Shown here: positions 10,265 to 23,854 of the stretch, in pieces | Position numbering within the stretch: position 1 is the stretch's first letter | Layout: every line of letters starts with the position of its first letter | From: Blastomyces gilchristii SLH14081 | Taxonomy: Eukaryota; Ascomycota; Eurotiomycetes; Onygenales; Ajellomycetaceae | Length of the DNA: 64,000 bases | Assembly: GCF_000003855.2 (NCBI RefSeq) | Contig: NW_003101680.1 | Span: 1,250,976 to 1,314,975 of the forward strand | Direction: 5' to 3' | Position numbers and translations under genes: made by a program | Notes under the pieces: model-generated | What the model saw: only the letters and a program-made list of their open reading frames with translations | What the model was told of the DNA's origin: nothing | Database searches by the model: none

Positions 10265-13200
10265 GTCGAGTCGATGTGAGCAAAAGGTTCAGCTAAATTG
10301 CTTGGACAATAGGGCTTTTGTGGTTTCAAAACAAGGTGAATAAATATCAAGTGCCTCTTATCTATTTTTATTTATTTAATTTCTATTTATTTTTTTTATT
10401 ACTGTTCTTCTAAATGTAAGCCGTACAGGTAATGAAAATCATAATAAATAAATAAATAAATAAAAGTATGGTAGGGCAATTTCACCTCTTCAGTTGACAT
10501 TCTCTCTTGCATCACTTACAGAATCATCAGTGAAATTGAAAGAGTGAACGTGAACCGGCGGGAGATACTAGTAACTAGGCAAGTTGTCACATTTATAGCA
10601 ACCTCTCCTCTCTCAGAACAGGGCTTGATATCAACCACTGTTGCGTTTGACTCGACTGCTTTTGATATCAACCCTTGACAACGCTAATGTAGATATACTA
10701 TAGCCAATTTCCTGAATCCTCAAACAATTGGCTTCTCAATCCATGTTCCATCTTGAACCTTCCTGGGCGACTTGGAAATTAGCCTCAATAGTTTGAGCAA
10801 CTATTCTCCATGGGTTGTGGAATTCACTCTTGGATCGAGAACAGGCGCCAAAAGCATTGAGCCGAGGGTAGGTAGTCCCTGATAATAGGGTAAGAAGATT
10901 GGGAGCACAACCACAGAGCTTTTAGGCTTTTAAAATCATGAACTGCCTGTCTGGAGATAATGTACATACCAGACCAAGGCCTTGAGTTGTTGAAGGGATA
11001 CATCTCAATTGTCTCCCATATCATATCATATACACCTAAGAAGGTAAATATTTGAAGTGGTATATTTGACCACTTCTTTCTTCGTCGTGAAAAGAACCAG
11101 CCACTAACATATTATTCTTGTAGATTGCAACATTGGCCAGAATTATCCATGCAAGAAGTGTGTGGAGCAAAATTTGGTGCATGTTTGTTCAGATTCACCA
11201 AGAATGTTCACATGCCATGTAAGATCAAGTTCAACACCTAGAGAATCTTTTCCATGACTGGAATCTAGCTGACCCATGATTTTGAAGTCCGAATATTGCT
11301 GTGCCTAACTCTGTGCAGCAAACAGAGCAGGTCTCGGATTCGTTTGAGTGATTAACCGTAGATGGCTCCGGGACCGGCTGTGTTGGGAGCTCGCACTCGC
11401 AAACGAATGTATACAATGATGTTTACCACTGATGGTGCTACTTTCTGATCCATCGCAGGTAATAAGGTTGACTCTGAGTTTCTCAGAGGAAATCGAGGAG
11501 GAAATCGTACAGTTCTTCCAAAATTATGATTAGGTTGTTTAGCCTTCACAGTTGAGAACCTCCGCGTATTTGGATAAAGTATGACTTATTCATGCAAAGA
11601 CCCTCGTCTGTGGGGGTGATGTGGATTTAGATCTTGTTTGGAATGACATGTGTGAGCTTCTATTCTTCCGGCTATCTCCCAGCTGGAATTCATGAAAAAA
11701 ACTAGAAAAAGTGAGGCTAGACAATATAGCTCTATCAGGCATGATGCAAGCATGAATACTATGAAAAGCACGGGAAGAAAGTACCGGTTATATTTGTTGT
11801 CCCTATTCACTTACTTTCAAAGCACAGCAGAAGAATATATATCTAGCTGACATGATGATGCGATCATTTTATCGAAGAACTCACTATTTGCATGGCCTTC
11901 AGAGCATATATCAGCTTTTCAATTTGTTTTATGAACTTTTGAATTTTCCCGCTACGCGCCTGTACATCGCTACCGTGGCCTTTGTTATCTCGATTCATAC
12001 TCGAGGCATATCCGGAATAATGGGCGGTTAAAGTGACAAAAGGAATATACAAAACGCCATCCATTCTCCCTACAGTCTACGCCGTCATCACGCCTAACTA
12101 CCTAGTCTCTCTTCAACAATTTTAAATGGTAAAGTCACTGTAGCTCTAGTGGCACTGAATTGCATGTATGTATATAACATGCTTCTTAGAACAACTGAAA
12201 CTACTAGAGGGATAAAACAAATTAACAAATTAGATCTGCTTTTGAAAGAATGTTTCAGGAGGTAGTTCTATGTTCTTGACAAAACTGAGCTAGAAATGAA
12301 AAAAAAAAAAAAGGAAAAAAAATTTGAAATGAAAAAATGAAAAAGAAAAGAATTAATTAATTCTCAAGAAGCTTTAAAACAGCAAATTTACTGAATTGAA
12401 CTAATAATTATTTAGAGAAGTAGAGAAGAGCGAGGAAGAGAATGTATATTTGAACAATATATGCCATCTCTTATCTCACATCACCCCTTTGAAACAATTT
12501 CAATCAGAATGGCAACCGCATCTGATCTGAACGACGTATGTACCCGCTCATTCTTCTCTAAATGACCAGATACACGGTACGCAGAACACCTGGCTTGTTA
12601 TTGACATTCATATGATTTAAATAATGATTCCCCTTAGTAATAAATGAGAACAGACAAAGGAGAAAAAGGGAAAAAAAAAAAAAAACGTTGTATTCATGTG
12701 TCTCAAATGTGAGGCATGCATAAACCATGTGGAAAATTATAACTAATTATTTATAGATGAATAGATGAATAGCTGAGTTGAGTAAATAAGTGAGATTCTC
12801 TCTCTATACACATATTTTTTTCCCTCCTGTTTTGTAAAGAACTTTCTGTTAAGTTAGTTACTTGTGAACTATTTTCTTTTTTGATCAGATTGAATTAATT
12901 CTCATGATGCTAGCACAAGCTAGAATTGAGAAAGAAGGTGAAAATAGAAATAATATACAGAGTATATACTCCGCATATTGATAAGAAAAATTTTTTCTAA
13001 GCATAAAAAATTTCTGGTAAATTTTTCACTTCTTCATGCATATTATTATTAGCCTAATTATTACACAAACTTAACTCTCTAACTCAACCCCCTTTGAGTA
13101 CGCAAGACCGCAGACGATTTTGCAAAACAGTATGCATTGCAGCTGCCGATGTGAAAGAAAACCCCTGATTTAATTAATCTGAGACACTCCTTTTCTGTCT

Positions 13201-16200
13201 TTTCGTTTCTGTTCTCTTTTCCCTCTTTCTAAAACATCAAGTTCTGTTCCCAGTCTAGTTTTGAATGCACTGCACTGTATTCATCCACTTTCCAAGGGAA
13301 AGCTACATCACTAGCTGGTGTAGATATAAATTTATTGAATCGAGAATGAAAAATTTCGTAACTAGCTAGCTAGGTAGGTTCGCTATTATTGCAACTCGAA
13401 GTTATATGAAACGGGGTACATACACAATCGGAGCGCTATTTAGGCACAGTATGTAGCCCATTCATCTCCCCTGGACCCGGGATTGTGGAATAGGAACTAT
13501 CTTTCTGTAGTAGTTATCATGTAGTAGGTTTGCTTGTTTGCTGTGTGATTGTGATTGATATTTCTGCCTGATTTGATGCATCTCTAGCAAAGAAGTCAGG
13601 CATAACCATGAAAGGTAAAGAATTTTAGAGCGCGTTGTTTGGAGAGAGCAGGAGGGGCAGTGTGAAGTTTCTTTCTGAAAGTCTGGCATGATGAGGAGGT
13701 AGATTCTGGCAGCGTTGGCCTGAATGATGATACTACTCCTGAAGGCATGGCTTTGCCAAATGGTTCACTGGTTCAGAATACTCTTCTTTCCTTTGCAAAT
13801 TATTTTTTCTCCCCTTTCTAGATATATGGATGTTCTTGTTTGCTTCATTTTGTTCAGGATCACACGCATCTTGGGAGAAATTGTCGGATGTGGCGCGCTG
13901 AGTATGGGCAATCCATGGCGTGGTGCACTCCTGTATACAGCGTGGGGAGCATCTGGTCGTTGAGAGCATGGAGCTGGTCGGTGTGAAAGTCAATTAATTG
14001 CATGAAAAGGCTGAAAAAAATAAATGAATAGGCAATGGAAAGGGAGTCGAAAGGGTGGCCAAAGATATGTATATATATAGAGCTATCTGTGATTTCAACA
14101 GAACCAGTGTACCATGCAAGGTCAAGTTGGCCAGTCACAACAACAACCGGTGGAGTCTCCTCTGGAGCCGATCCCCGTCATAGCCTGAGGCTTGTCGAAG
14201 GAGAGTTCGTTTGGTTTTTTTCGAGGCACGCCCACGCTACATTAAGACGACAGGCTGAGAAAATTTGCCATGACGCGCTGATCCCCTACTGGCTGCTGGC
14301 TCAATTGGGCGTACTTTAGTTGGTTATTTTCTTCTTCCGGCGGTTTTTGGGAATCGGTTTGGATTGTCTTCTTTTTCCTCGTTATTTTTGTTTTAATTTT
14401 TAAACTTTCGTTCGATCCAAGGAATACAAACATTAATTGATCGGTTCGTTAATGGGTACCGTATAATGTAAATATTTCTCGGAGGCGGCCCGAGAGGTTA
14501 AGATTTCGGGCCCGTACCATTGGGATACACCGAAGCGATGGAGGAGAAAGCTTCCTTGAGTCCCCCTAAAGATGAATCCGTCCGTCTTCGGGCATGCACC
14601 GGCAGGTAACGCCGTCCTGGCCGGAGCGTTTTCTACCCAGCTCTAGCCAAATTAATTTACGGGCGCCGTCGGCCTCTAGGCTTGACTGGTGAGTGTTCCG
14701 TATGCAGGGAGACTCCTCGGTTCCGGGAATATGGGAATGGAGGATCTGACCCTGGTGGTAGAGTTGGATTTGCATGCATACCCGGCCTCTGACTCCATCT
14801 TCTTGTTCCGTTTCTTGCCTAGGTGTAGGTTGGCCCTTGCAACCTGTGTGAGGATCGTACTGCTGAGCAGGGAGGTGGTGACACAGACATCTTTAAACAG
14901 TATTAATTGGATTCAGGGGTATGTAAAGGGCCCTGATCGCTGTCAACGGTTACAGATAGAGACATGTGGGAGGTAGGCTGAAAATGAATTTGAGGTGATG
15001 TGCCTGGATGGTTAGATATATACCCGGTAGGGATGTTAGTGATATAGACAAGCATTCCAAGCTTTATCTACATGCATATGTCTGGACATGACAAATTAGA
15101 TCCTCATGACTTAGCACCCGGAGAGAGAAATCTCTGCTTTTAGCGCAACCCATGTGCAAGAAAATAAAAAGGGGGTAAAACTGGGGGTGGGGACAACATA
15201 CTCTGTGTGGCGTACGGCGTTGAATAGAGAGGAGAGGCTGGCATTGTAGTAGATATTCAACCAATGGGATAACATACCTGAATCGTAGTAGATTTTGAGC
15301 AGCTGGAGGCATGATTCCCCAGAGTCCCCAGAGTTCCCAGAGTCCCCACCAGTCTCCCGGACCCGACCAGAGCTGCTCAACGCTCGCTCTCGACTCTCGA
15401 GTCCTGAGCAGACTTGATTTGGCTGTCAAGGCCGTTGAATGGCTGCCCGGGCGTGGTAGTAGAGGTAGCGGGCCGTGGCGGGAGAGCCCCTGAACCAAAC
15501 ACGCCGGGCAGACACACACGCGCCCGGGCCAAGCCCAGCCCAGCGCCGTCTTGTTTTTTTTTTCCACATCAACGTGTTTCCGCTGGCTGCGTTTTCTCTC
15601 TCTCTCCCACACTCACCCTCCATCTCTCTCTCTCTCTCCCTCTCTTTCTCTCTCTCTCTCTCCCTCTCTTCCCCATCCCTTGCTCTCCTTGTCTTCGTAT
15701 CTCGCTTTTCCTTTCTCTCTCCTCTTCTCTCTTCTCCCGTGTGTCCCCCTAGCCAGAGTCGGTTGGTCTGTCTTCTGTCTTCGCTTTCGTTTCTTTCCAT
15801 TCCGACTGGAAGTCCATCGGGAGCCGCATTCTTCTCGACCTTTTCACTGGGTGCTTCCACAGTCCCCTGAACACGCTCCTTACTTACTCCTCATTGATCC
15901 CTCTATCCCTCTTCTACTTCTCTGCATGCTGGTCACCTTTATTTTTGTTTTCTTTCCCCCTTCTTTTCTTCTTCCTATTCGCTGCATAGGCACTTAGAGA
16001 CGAAAACTATTCCACCTGAAACGGCTGCTGTTGAGGCCATACAACCCACTGCATACCCACTTGTTCGCCTGCAATTTTTATTGTCAGCACATGACTACCT
16101 CAAGGTACCTATGGAGCAAGATAGCCTTCTTAACATGCTCTCTCTTCTCAATATTCTTATTCTTCTGTCGGTTGGTGACCGTGGCTGACCTATAGTGAGC

Positions 16201-16646
16201 CTCTCCTCAAAAGTTCAGTGCCTCATTAGTCAAGCTTTCTCTACGCCGTTGAGCCTACCCTACCCCTGAAACTCGCACCTCTCGCCATCTTTTTTTTTCC
16301 GCCTTTCGAACTTCTCTCACGACCTCTCCGACATATTTTCGTTACTTTTTGATCTTTCTTTTTTATTCCTTTCGCAGCCTCCCTACTTGTAGTTTACGCC
16401 TTCAAGACAGGCCTTTGGTCTTCAAACCATTGTTGCTTGATGAGACTCTAGGGAGCGTTGATCAACCCTGGTCGCAACACTTTTCAACCACAATCTACCT
16501 TGCTTGGTGGTACCTGTGGGAATCTAGGACCCCTGGGCTTCAAAGTCGCACAGAGCTTTCGTCCCTGCGATTTTACCTGACCTCGCAATACCAATCTACC
16601 GACCGAATACCTACCCATCTAGCATTGTCAACGGCTCCTGCGTAAG
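10265..16646. other. 6.4-kb AT-rich gene-poor region and msb1 leader
   Basis: No gene can be supported here. Most of 10265-15000 is A/T rich with scattered stops, including an AATAAATAAATA-type 3' flank of the chitinase near 10445-10465 and A-runs at 12300-12312 and 12672-12685. From about 15540 to 16646 the sequence turns pyrimidine rich on the plus strand, with CT microsatellite at 15594-15670 and TTTTTTTTCC stretches near 16290, as is typical for the promoter and leader of a fungal gene. The only long frames in that part come from the CT repeat. Confidence 0.6.
15594..15670. repeat. CT-rich microsatellite
   Basis: Interrupted (CT)n tract, continuing as pyrimidine-rich sequence to about 15740. 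It is upstream of the Msb1-like gene and creates spurious Ser/Leu-rich and Arg/Glu-rich open frames on the two strands. Confidence 0.9.
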
Positions 16647-19600
16647 ATGTCATTCTTTTCGCGGGTTTTCCGTAGCAGAGATGCGAGTGGCTCGAAGAAA
16701 CAGGCAAAGCACAATGGCGTCAGTCAGGATATCCCTCAGAAGCCCCAATGGACCGATGCTTTCCTCCGTACGGAAGTAACCCCAGATGAGATCCAAGAGC
16801 TGCTACATGGATGCACGGTCGAATTGAAATCAAGAGGTCCGTATATACACATGCACAGTTCAATGAAGAATGCAATTTAAACTCGGTCAAAAATGCTCAT
16901 CTACATTGCTTCCCAGGACTCGAAATTCCATTCCTCCTCCTCCCATTTCGCCCCAGCTCGGACCCAAGTTCAGCCCGAACCTTCATTCGACACTACTTCA
17001 GCCCTCCTCCTGAGCGGCCAGCTCCACTTCGTGGAGAACATTTACTCCAGGAGCTGCGGTTGACTGAACCTATGGTGCGTGATATTCCCTCAGAATGCAC
17101 GTGGAGGAGAGAACTGATTTGATATCTTCGAATACCTCTAGGTGCTCTGCAGTATTATGAAATGGTGTTGGAGTCGATTGCCTGGAGGGGTGGTAACCTG
17201 GGAGGCATACGAATTGTTCAAAGTTGGCGAACAAGGTCATTCCTTTTCCGCCATCTACCCTTGAATTTGCCTACTATGGCACCGTCTCAGGGCTAGGTTA
17301 AACTGACTTATTTGTATAGACTCCCAATTTGCCCGCGACGCCTTTTCCACCTTTATCCCTTTAAGTGTTGAATCTGATGCTCGAACAAAAATTATATTCG
17401 ACTTCTTCGACCTCATGTCTGCTGTTGCAGCTCACGGAAAAACTAACGGATTTGGAGGCCGCAAACTTTCGCGCTATGCTGGTTGGTGGGCTTTCGAGCA
17501 CGTTGATACTGGCAATGGATTTGAATCAAGCTATAAGAACTGGGCAAGGTAATTGAAACAGATTGTACACGAGGCTCCTACTACTTTCGATGTATTTGGC
17601 TAACGGCTTCTTTTTTGCTTTCTGCATAGTGCGGCGGATGCGACAAGCCACTTATTCTTTGCTTACCTTCGTTCTCTATCTCCTGATTCCCTTCGCGGAT
17701 CCAATGGCATTTCTGCCCTTCCGATCTCGTTGCAAAGCCTTGTTCAAGCCACAGAATACCCCCCAGAAACCCCCGCCCTGCTTCAGATGGAATCGACTAA
17801 GGTGGTAATGATCGTTGACACTGTCTCCCCGACACCATTTGCATTACTACGACGTGCCAAGAATTTCGAATATAGGGATAGCGATCACGCCCTACAGAAG
17901 TTCTCGAATTTCGAAGATCCTGTCAGAGCACTTACTGACGAGTGCCGTAGAGTTTTGCGATGCATATCCTCAACCAACCAATCCAATGTTATAGCAGCAG
18001 AAGAGGGCCCAGGCCCTATTCGTGATCCATCCTGGTCAAGATTTGAGGATCTGGGTTTCACCGACACTATCGAAGAGGGTGATGGTGACGAGGATGGAGA
18101 TAGAACAGTGTCGAAACAAACCGGACCACTGGGTCTGAGGTCGGCTCCTCACTCTCGCACTGCTGATCTTGGTCGACCGACCACACCTTCCTGGGCTGAT
18201 TTCCTTTCCTCTGGATTTGCTGACGAAAATGAGCCAAGAAGTCGTCCGCCTTTCCTCCTACCCCCCGACAAAGTCCTTCCCCCCATTCAAACCGTGCGCG
18301 GGCAAAGTTCCCAATCGCATAAACGTTTGTTCGACCAGGAATCATCCGCTGAACCGGGCGAACTTGCAAGCATAACCAATCTTGACTTGGATGCGTCGTT
18401 CTGGTGGGTCTGGATTAGCAGTCTGTCAGGGGAGGAACCAACTCAAAGAAAGGCAGTTTTTGGGCGGTGTGCTCTGATTGAAACATCCATCTCAGGAGGG
18501 AAGTGGTTTGTGCTTGAGGAACAAGTGAAGGGTGCTGCTCCTGAGCCAGAAGTTGGTGCATATATCGCTGAGAAAAAAAGCTTCTTCGGCTTCAGGTCAC
18601 GAAAAGGACGGTTAACACGACGCAAATCTTCCGTAAAGAAGATATCCACTGCAGAAGAACCCTACCAACGGGCCAACAGCACAAGAGCAATGAGCAAGAC
18701 GAGCATTGGCCCAGACCAGCACGCTAGGATCCAGGCTGCCGCTGCCGCTCTTCAGAGGAAGCACAGGGAACAGGAGCAGGAGCAAGCGTCAGAAAAACGC
18801 AACAGGTCGGAAGACTTGGGACATTCAAAGAACAACTCCGTGATGTCGCTGCAGCCGCTTGTTATGACTGAAGTCTCACAGGCGATGAAGTGGGCTAACA
18901 ACTACGATAAAAATGCAGTGCGAGCGGCTTATCTTGGAAACAGTCTTGCTGGTACGGGTGCTCCTGCAGAGTCACTGCAATTGCCAGCAAATGGCCACGT
19001 CCAAGCTAGCTCTCTTAATTCGACCAGCCCTCGTCTTGATAATGAGCAAGCAGTTCCTCCAAAGGAAGAAGCGGCTGATCAGCGCCCCGCTGCCGAGCAA
19101 TCTGATATTTCCAAAAACACTGCGTCAGACTTGCACCCCGTAGTTACTCCTGTAGCGGAGCCCACTGCCCCAGCTTCCGTCGGAAGGAAATCCCCAGAAA
19201 TGACTCGCAGCAAGAAGTCCATGGATTCGACTGAGGAACCCAAGAAACTGAAGAAGAAGGCCGCAAATACGACGCTGAAGGGTATGTTTGGTAAGAAGGC
19301 TGAGAAGCCGGAGCAGCCTCCCATGAAACCAACTGGGGTAGAGACGTCTGCTGTAGCTGCCGCCAAAGCTGCCCTTGAAGGTCGAACCGCACAGGCTGCA
19401 AAGACTTCAACCTTCTCACCTACCAAGGCACCTGCTGCCCACCGCCTCTCTGGGCTTGGACGAAAGAAGACCGCGGAGTCAATCCCTGCGCAGACAATGT
19501 CCAATCCAGTTACCCCACCTGCAACTGAGGAGCCGAAACAGGCTCCACAACCCGTGGTGCAACCAGTGCCGGCCGCCACAGGTTACGATGGCCCACCGTG

Positions 19601-20119
19601 GACTCGCAGGGATAGTGAATTCGATGCGCTCTCTCGAGTGGACACCAACGAGAAGGCCCAAGCCGACCGGGAATTTTCCTCCTTCGACCACCAGGCCCCA
19701 TTCGTTGACCAGCCTGCATTTGTTCCTGAGGATACACCAATCAGAAACGAGTTCCCAGAACGGGACATTCCTGCCCAACACCCAGCTGCCAAACAGGCCG
19801 GATCACCTATTAATGGTCACGGGCGCCAAGATAAATCAATCTCGGATGAACCCTTGCCCCTACAGGACCGCTGGGCACAAATCCGGAAAAATGCTGCCGA
19901 ACGTGCTGTCCATGTCGATGACCACCCGTCGAGAAGCCATGAGCCGGAGAAGACTGATGATGGAGAAACAAGTGGGGAGGAGAGTAAGTTATCCCCAATG
20001 GCAAATTCCCCTCAGTCGAAGTAGAACTAATCATAATCTGTCCCTTTTTAGCAATCGAATCCCGAGTCGCACGCATTAAGGCTCGTGTTGCCGAATTGAC
20101 AGGTAATATGGAATCTTAG
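16647..20119 (+). CDS. Msb1/Mug8-like morphogenesis protein
   Basis: Six exons fit: 16647-16836, 16917-17074, 17142-17235, 17320-17548, 17630-19983 and 20052-20119, giving 1030 aa. The N-terminal third matches the Msb1/Mug8 (RhoGAP-like) domain: FLRTEVTPDEIQELLHGCT, LPLSVESDARTKIIFDFFDL-type core, then SRYAGWWAFEH and LFFAYLRSLSPD. In yeasts this family tethers Rho1/Cdc42 GAPs and helps polarised growth and beta-glucan synthesis at the bud neck or tip. The long tail is disordered: a basic patch (FFGFRSRKGRLTRRKS), an Ala/Gln coil, Pro/Lys-rich stretches (KKLKKKA), and a short coiled end (ESRVARIKARVAELTGNMES) encoded by the last exon. That tail end could be spliced further, since ACAG followed by GTAATA is a weak donor. 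The domain call rests on recognised sequence pattern; the GTPase role is by family. Confidence 0.85.
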
Positions 20120-21670
20120 GCAATTTGTCCTCAACGATGTTTCCACGGTTTTCATGCGTCTCGCGTATTTCCAACGTCAGAATACGACGAAGGTCTCCTT
20201 TCCGTAACTCCATTATTTTTTCCCCCTATTCTCGTTTTCTGTTTTTGTTGCTTTCTACAACTTCTATACCCTTTTTTTCTTTTCCTTCCCCCCCAAACTA
20301 TGCCTCGTAAACTATTCCCTGAGTAATCACCTTGATATTTTTGACCGAATATTTTCTGAAATCATCCCCCTTCAACTCATACAAATCTTTCTTCCCTCAA
20401 CTCGACTCTTTTTTCTACCAATATCCGTGCGAATTTGATTCCTACTCGAACGTGTTGAACTCTCTATCCAAGAACCTTTGGATTGTTCCTTTTGTCATAG
20501 GTACCCTTTCGATTTTTATTTTCTATTTTGATTTATCTCATTTTGAAGCTTACTACCACATACTCTCCTACAAGATTACCCAATTTAGTTCTCTCTTTCC
20601 TCTCAATTATAGCGTTTTGTTTTGCAGTTTGCTCTCGTGGCCTATCGATCTCATTTTGCTTTCCCTCTCCCTGCTTTCCTACCGCCAAATTTATACCATC
20701 CTGCTCTCTCCTTGATAACCCACTCTCTGTGAATTCGAGTCTAAAATCTGTTCAATATTCTTTTCAGTATTTTGACTCCTTGTTTTCCCTCTTCTCTTCC
20801 TTGAGATGTTATGTTCTATTTCTCAATTTATCTCAGCAAGTCAGGGAGGGGAACTAGGAGCGTTCGCGCCACTTGTAATTTGAATGGGTATAAACACCCG
20901 AAACGGGGCCGACAGACCCTATTTGTAGGGGTTGAGGGGTAGTGGGCAGGGAGCACCTTGTTTTGTTCTTTTTTAATCAATCAATGTACGCAAAACATAA
21001 CAGAAATCAATATTTTTTGATGCTAAACCAAGATTACCTCCACAATTCCCCTAACAATAAACTACGGATATCTCTCTCCCTTTTTTGCGGAGAAAGGTTT
21101 ATTTTTGTTGTTTCATATCTCGCAAAGAAGCTACATAGGCCCCGCAGCCAAAATTTGTTGATTTGTCTCAGCTAACTCTCAATCCGTATGTAGCTTTCTT
21201 TAAATAATAATATATATAATATATATAATATATATACAAATATAAATACCAGTCTTGTTTGCTACCGCTTCTACAGCTACTATCCCTAGAGTTCTCTTTT
21301 CATACTTGTCTCCACTTGACATATCTTATTTTGTTTTTTATGTTTTCATCTAATTAATTTTTTTGTTTCCCCCTATGTGGAACCTGTGTATGCTCCCTCA
21401 TACTCTAATTTCTCGTCCCCCGGAGAACTCGAATCGGATACGGATAGTTAAACGGTTTGTTAGACTTGGGTAAAAACGATATACAAATTATGGACTTTCC
21501 CCCCCTTTTGTCACATTCCTTCCTGGCTTTCACGAGGAATTTTGCTAGAGGGAAACTTGCCATTTACAGCTCATGAGCTACAGAATGCTCACCCCGTTCC
21601 CCTTCTACTCCCGCCCTCATATAGTTATGGCTAATCGTAACAACTCAGCGAGCAAACAGCAAACCGACCT
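20120..21670. other. T-rich intergenic region between convergent genes
   Basis: This is the shared 3' flank of the Msb1-like gene (+) and the Par32-like gene (-). The plus strand is strongly T and C rich to about 20860, with an ATATAATAT repeat near 21210-21245. Short Phe/Ser-rich open frames arise from this bias and have no recognisable content. Confidence 0.55.
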
Positions 21671-22471
21671 TCACTTCTTTCGTAACAACTTATTCTTCAA
21701 TTTATCAACCACCTCCGCGACTGCATGTTTCTTCTTCAACTCTTCTTCCCTACCTTTCTTGCCGCTGCTCGCCTTGGATTCCTGGGTATGGACGTTTCCT
21801 TGGCCACCACGCTGTGCAGAGAACAATTCACAATAGAAGGAGAGATCAGGTTAGAGATTTTTGGTTCCAAGCAGTCTTTCAGTTTCTTCATAGTAACAGG
21901 GAAGGTGGGGAATATCATATAAACCTTACCCCAGTATGATAGTCACCATCTTGAGAGGGGAGGATTGCGAGCTCGGGAACGATATCGGTGTCATGTACAT
22001 GTACTTCGCTTGAAACTGGACGGACACCCGGGGAACCAATGTTACCTGCTCCACCGCGCTTTATTGAAAGAGGGGATTAATTGGGCGACCAGAAAATGTT
22101 ATATTGGGCAAGATGAAAAGCCGATACAAGGAAATTGGAAACACAAAGATGTAGAGAAAGCGGTACATACACCGGCAGAATAGGCTCCATCGCCCTGATC
22201 ACCTTCCGGACCCTGTCGAGTGATCTCGGCATCCACATATCTGTTTTGGATGTTAGACAATGTGTGCTTTCCTAGTTTGCTGCAGAAACATCGCATTTGA
22301 AGAGGACCATACAATAAATATTGATTTACTTACTGGGTAGGATCTGGATTGATATTTCCTTGGCCTATTAATGCACCCGAATGTCAATTAATAATGTTTC
22401 AAATGACTCCCACAGTCAGTCCCAGGTGTCATACCTCCTCGGCCATGAGAAACAACTGGTGGTCCACTCAT
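21671..22471 (-). CDS. Par32-like DUF3602 protein with RGG(A/Q)GN repeats
   Basis: Five short exons fit: 22471-22435, 22364-22334, 22240-22171, 22058-21930 and 21811-21671, giving 135 aa. Three copies of the family signature occur: GRGGQGNI near the start, RGGAGNIGSP in the middle, and RGGQGNVH near the end, joined by a QYVDAEITRQGPEGDQGDG segment and ending in a basic helix (VDKLKNKLLRKK). Two of the three motifs span or abut splice junctions. DUF3602 proteins include yeast Par32, a TORC1-controlled regulator that inactivates ammonium transporters Mep1/Mep3; a comparable nitrogen-signalling role here is inference. The protein is short and likely disordered. Confidence 0.88.
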
Positions 22472-22895
22472 GTTTGTCGCGTCTAACTTCGTCGATTCAA
22501 TCGATGCTTCTGTAGTTAGCGAGTCCTCTGTGCGTCTCCAAAACCTGTCTTGGCCCAAAAGTGAAATCGTGGTACGTAGGTATAATGCTGGCCTCCGAAA
22601 CTAGAGAGAACTTCTGAGTAATGGGTAAGGGCGAAATGGTAATAGTTTATAGTGCTACTGCTACTCCTCCTAGTTATGACTCACTTGTGCGGGAGAAGGG
22701 CTACGAAATTAACCGTGGAGGTGAGCAGGGCTCTCCGAGAATCTTAGAGTAAAGTGGATTTTCAACAAGATAAAGCAAGGAGTTTCTATACAGAGTTTTC
22801 CTCCCAAGAACAGTCTATTGTTCTTATGATCAAGAAAATAGTGGTAGTGAAGGCTTTTTTTGAGGTGAGGTTAGAGTGAAACAAAGAACGGCACC

Positions 22896-22912
22896 GGGGG
22901 GGGGGGGGGGGG
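22896..22912. repeat. G17 homopolymer
   Basis: An uninterrupted run of about 17 G in noncoding sequence. Confidence 0.9.
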
Positions 22913-23757
22913 CGAATTGCAAACCCCAGTTTAATTTAGAATAACATAGAAGATGTGACAGTCAATGAAAGAACCGCGGTTGCGATAAGTGGTATTCGAA
23001 GGTAGCAGCTGCCATGGTAAGGCATCCATGTTATCAAATGAGCTAACGTCGCTTGTTCTCATCAGCTAGCAAAGATACATATGTACTCTAGTTATAACAA
23101 TGGGGCAAAATGGCAAAGCTATCGTTGTGATAAGGTTCTCTCTCCCTCTTTTTTCTGATAACTAACAACCGAAGATAAGATAAGGACTCCTTCTCCCAGC
23201 CAACCAGAGCGCTCCAGACAATTACCTCAATTTTTGACATCCAACAATCAGACCTGGATATCGTCCATCCATGACGCGAGGACCAGTTAACCTTCTTGGA
23301 ACATACAGTACAGTACATGTACATACCGGATCTAGAAATAGCCCGTGCTTGGTGAGATAGCCTTCATGGGCCAGTGCGGAGAGTGGAGCCTTGCTCCACT
23401 TGGCACAGAACATTAATTTTAAGCATAATTCAATCTCAGCCTTGGCATTGATCTTGAAGTTATTGCTTATAACAATATGAGAATCATTTCGCGCCTCTCC
23501 CACACCACGCTGGAAAGAGGAACAGTGGCAATTGATAGACGTTCCTTAATCGGGGCAACGCACAATCTAAAGATCGTCCTGAACATGGTGCTGATATAGG
23601 GGTTAGATTTAGTCGTATTGGGGCTTTCATAAATATTACTACGAGTGAGCTATATCGATTTCTGTTGTGTGTGCAAGGAGGTAGTTGCTACTGGATAGCA
23701 GAGAGTTTGTTGGTACCTCAAATTAATATTAGGAGAAAATATATCCCTTTTAAACTA

Positions 23758-23803
23758 TTGTTTTCTTTTTTTTCTTTTTTTTCTTTTTTTTTTCTTTTTT
23801 TTT
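23758..23803. repeat. T-rich tract with regular C interruptions
   Basis: Blocks of 6-10 T separated by single C residues, ending about 50 nt before the 5' LTR. It is a low-complexity neighbour of the insertion site. Confidence 0.85.
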
Positions 23804-23849
23804 TGGAAAATCACAATTGGTGATCCCTGTTATCTTCCTCTTGTAATCC

Positions 23850-23854
23850 CTTAT
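23850..23854 (+). repeat. Target site duplication, left copy (CTTAT)
   Basis: Five bases directly before the 5' LTR, identical to 27376-27380. Five bp is the usual duplication length for Ty1/copia integrases. Confidence 0.93.

Larger units (their letters stand above)
22472..23849. other. Intergenic region before the retrotransposon
   Basis: Promoter side of the Par32-like gene, then sequence up to the transposon target site. It contains a G17 run at 22896-22912 and a T-rich tract with single C interruptions at about 23758-23803. A minus-strand frame of about 93 codons near 23222-23503 has an unremarkable composition and no recognised match. Confidence 0.5.

Noticed and set aside
14470..14515. 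Possible tRNA-Ser-like string around GAGAGGTTAAGATTTCGGGC
   Set aside because: No T-arm or paired acceptor ends can be drawn; treated as chance.
15414..15997. Overlapping Ser/Leu/Phe-rich and Arg/Glu-rich open frames
   Set aside because: They are produced by the CT microsatellite and pyrimidine-rich leader and have no domain signal.
23222..23640. Minus-strand frames containing GEARNDSHIVISNNFKINAK
   Set aside because: Composition is protein-like, but I recognise no family and cannot build a complete gene with a sound start and splice sites. It could be a relic.
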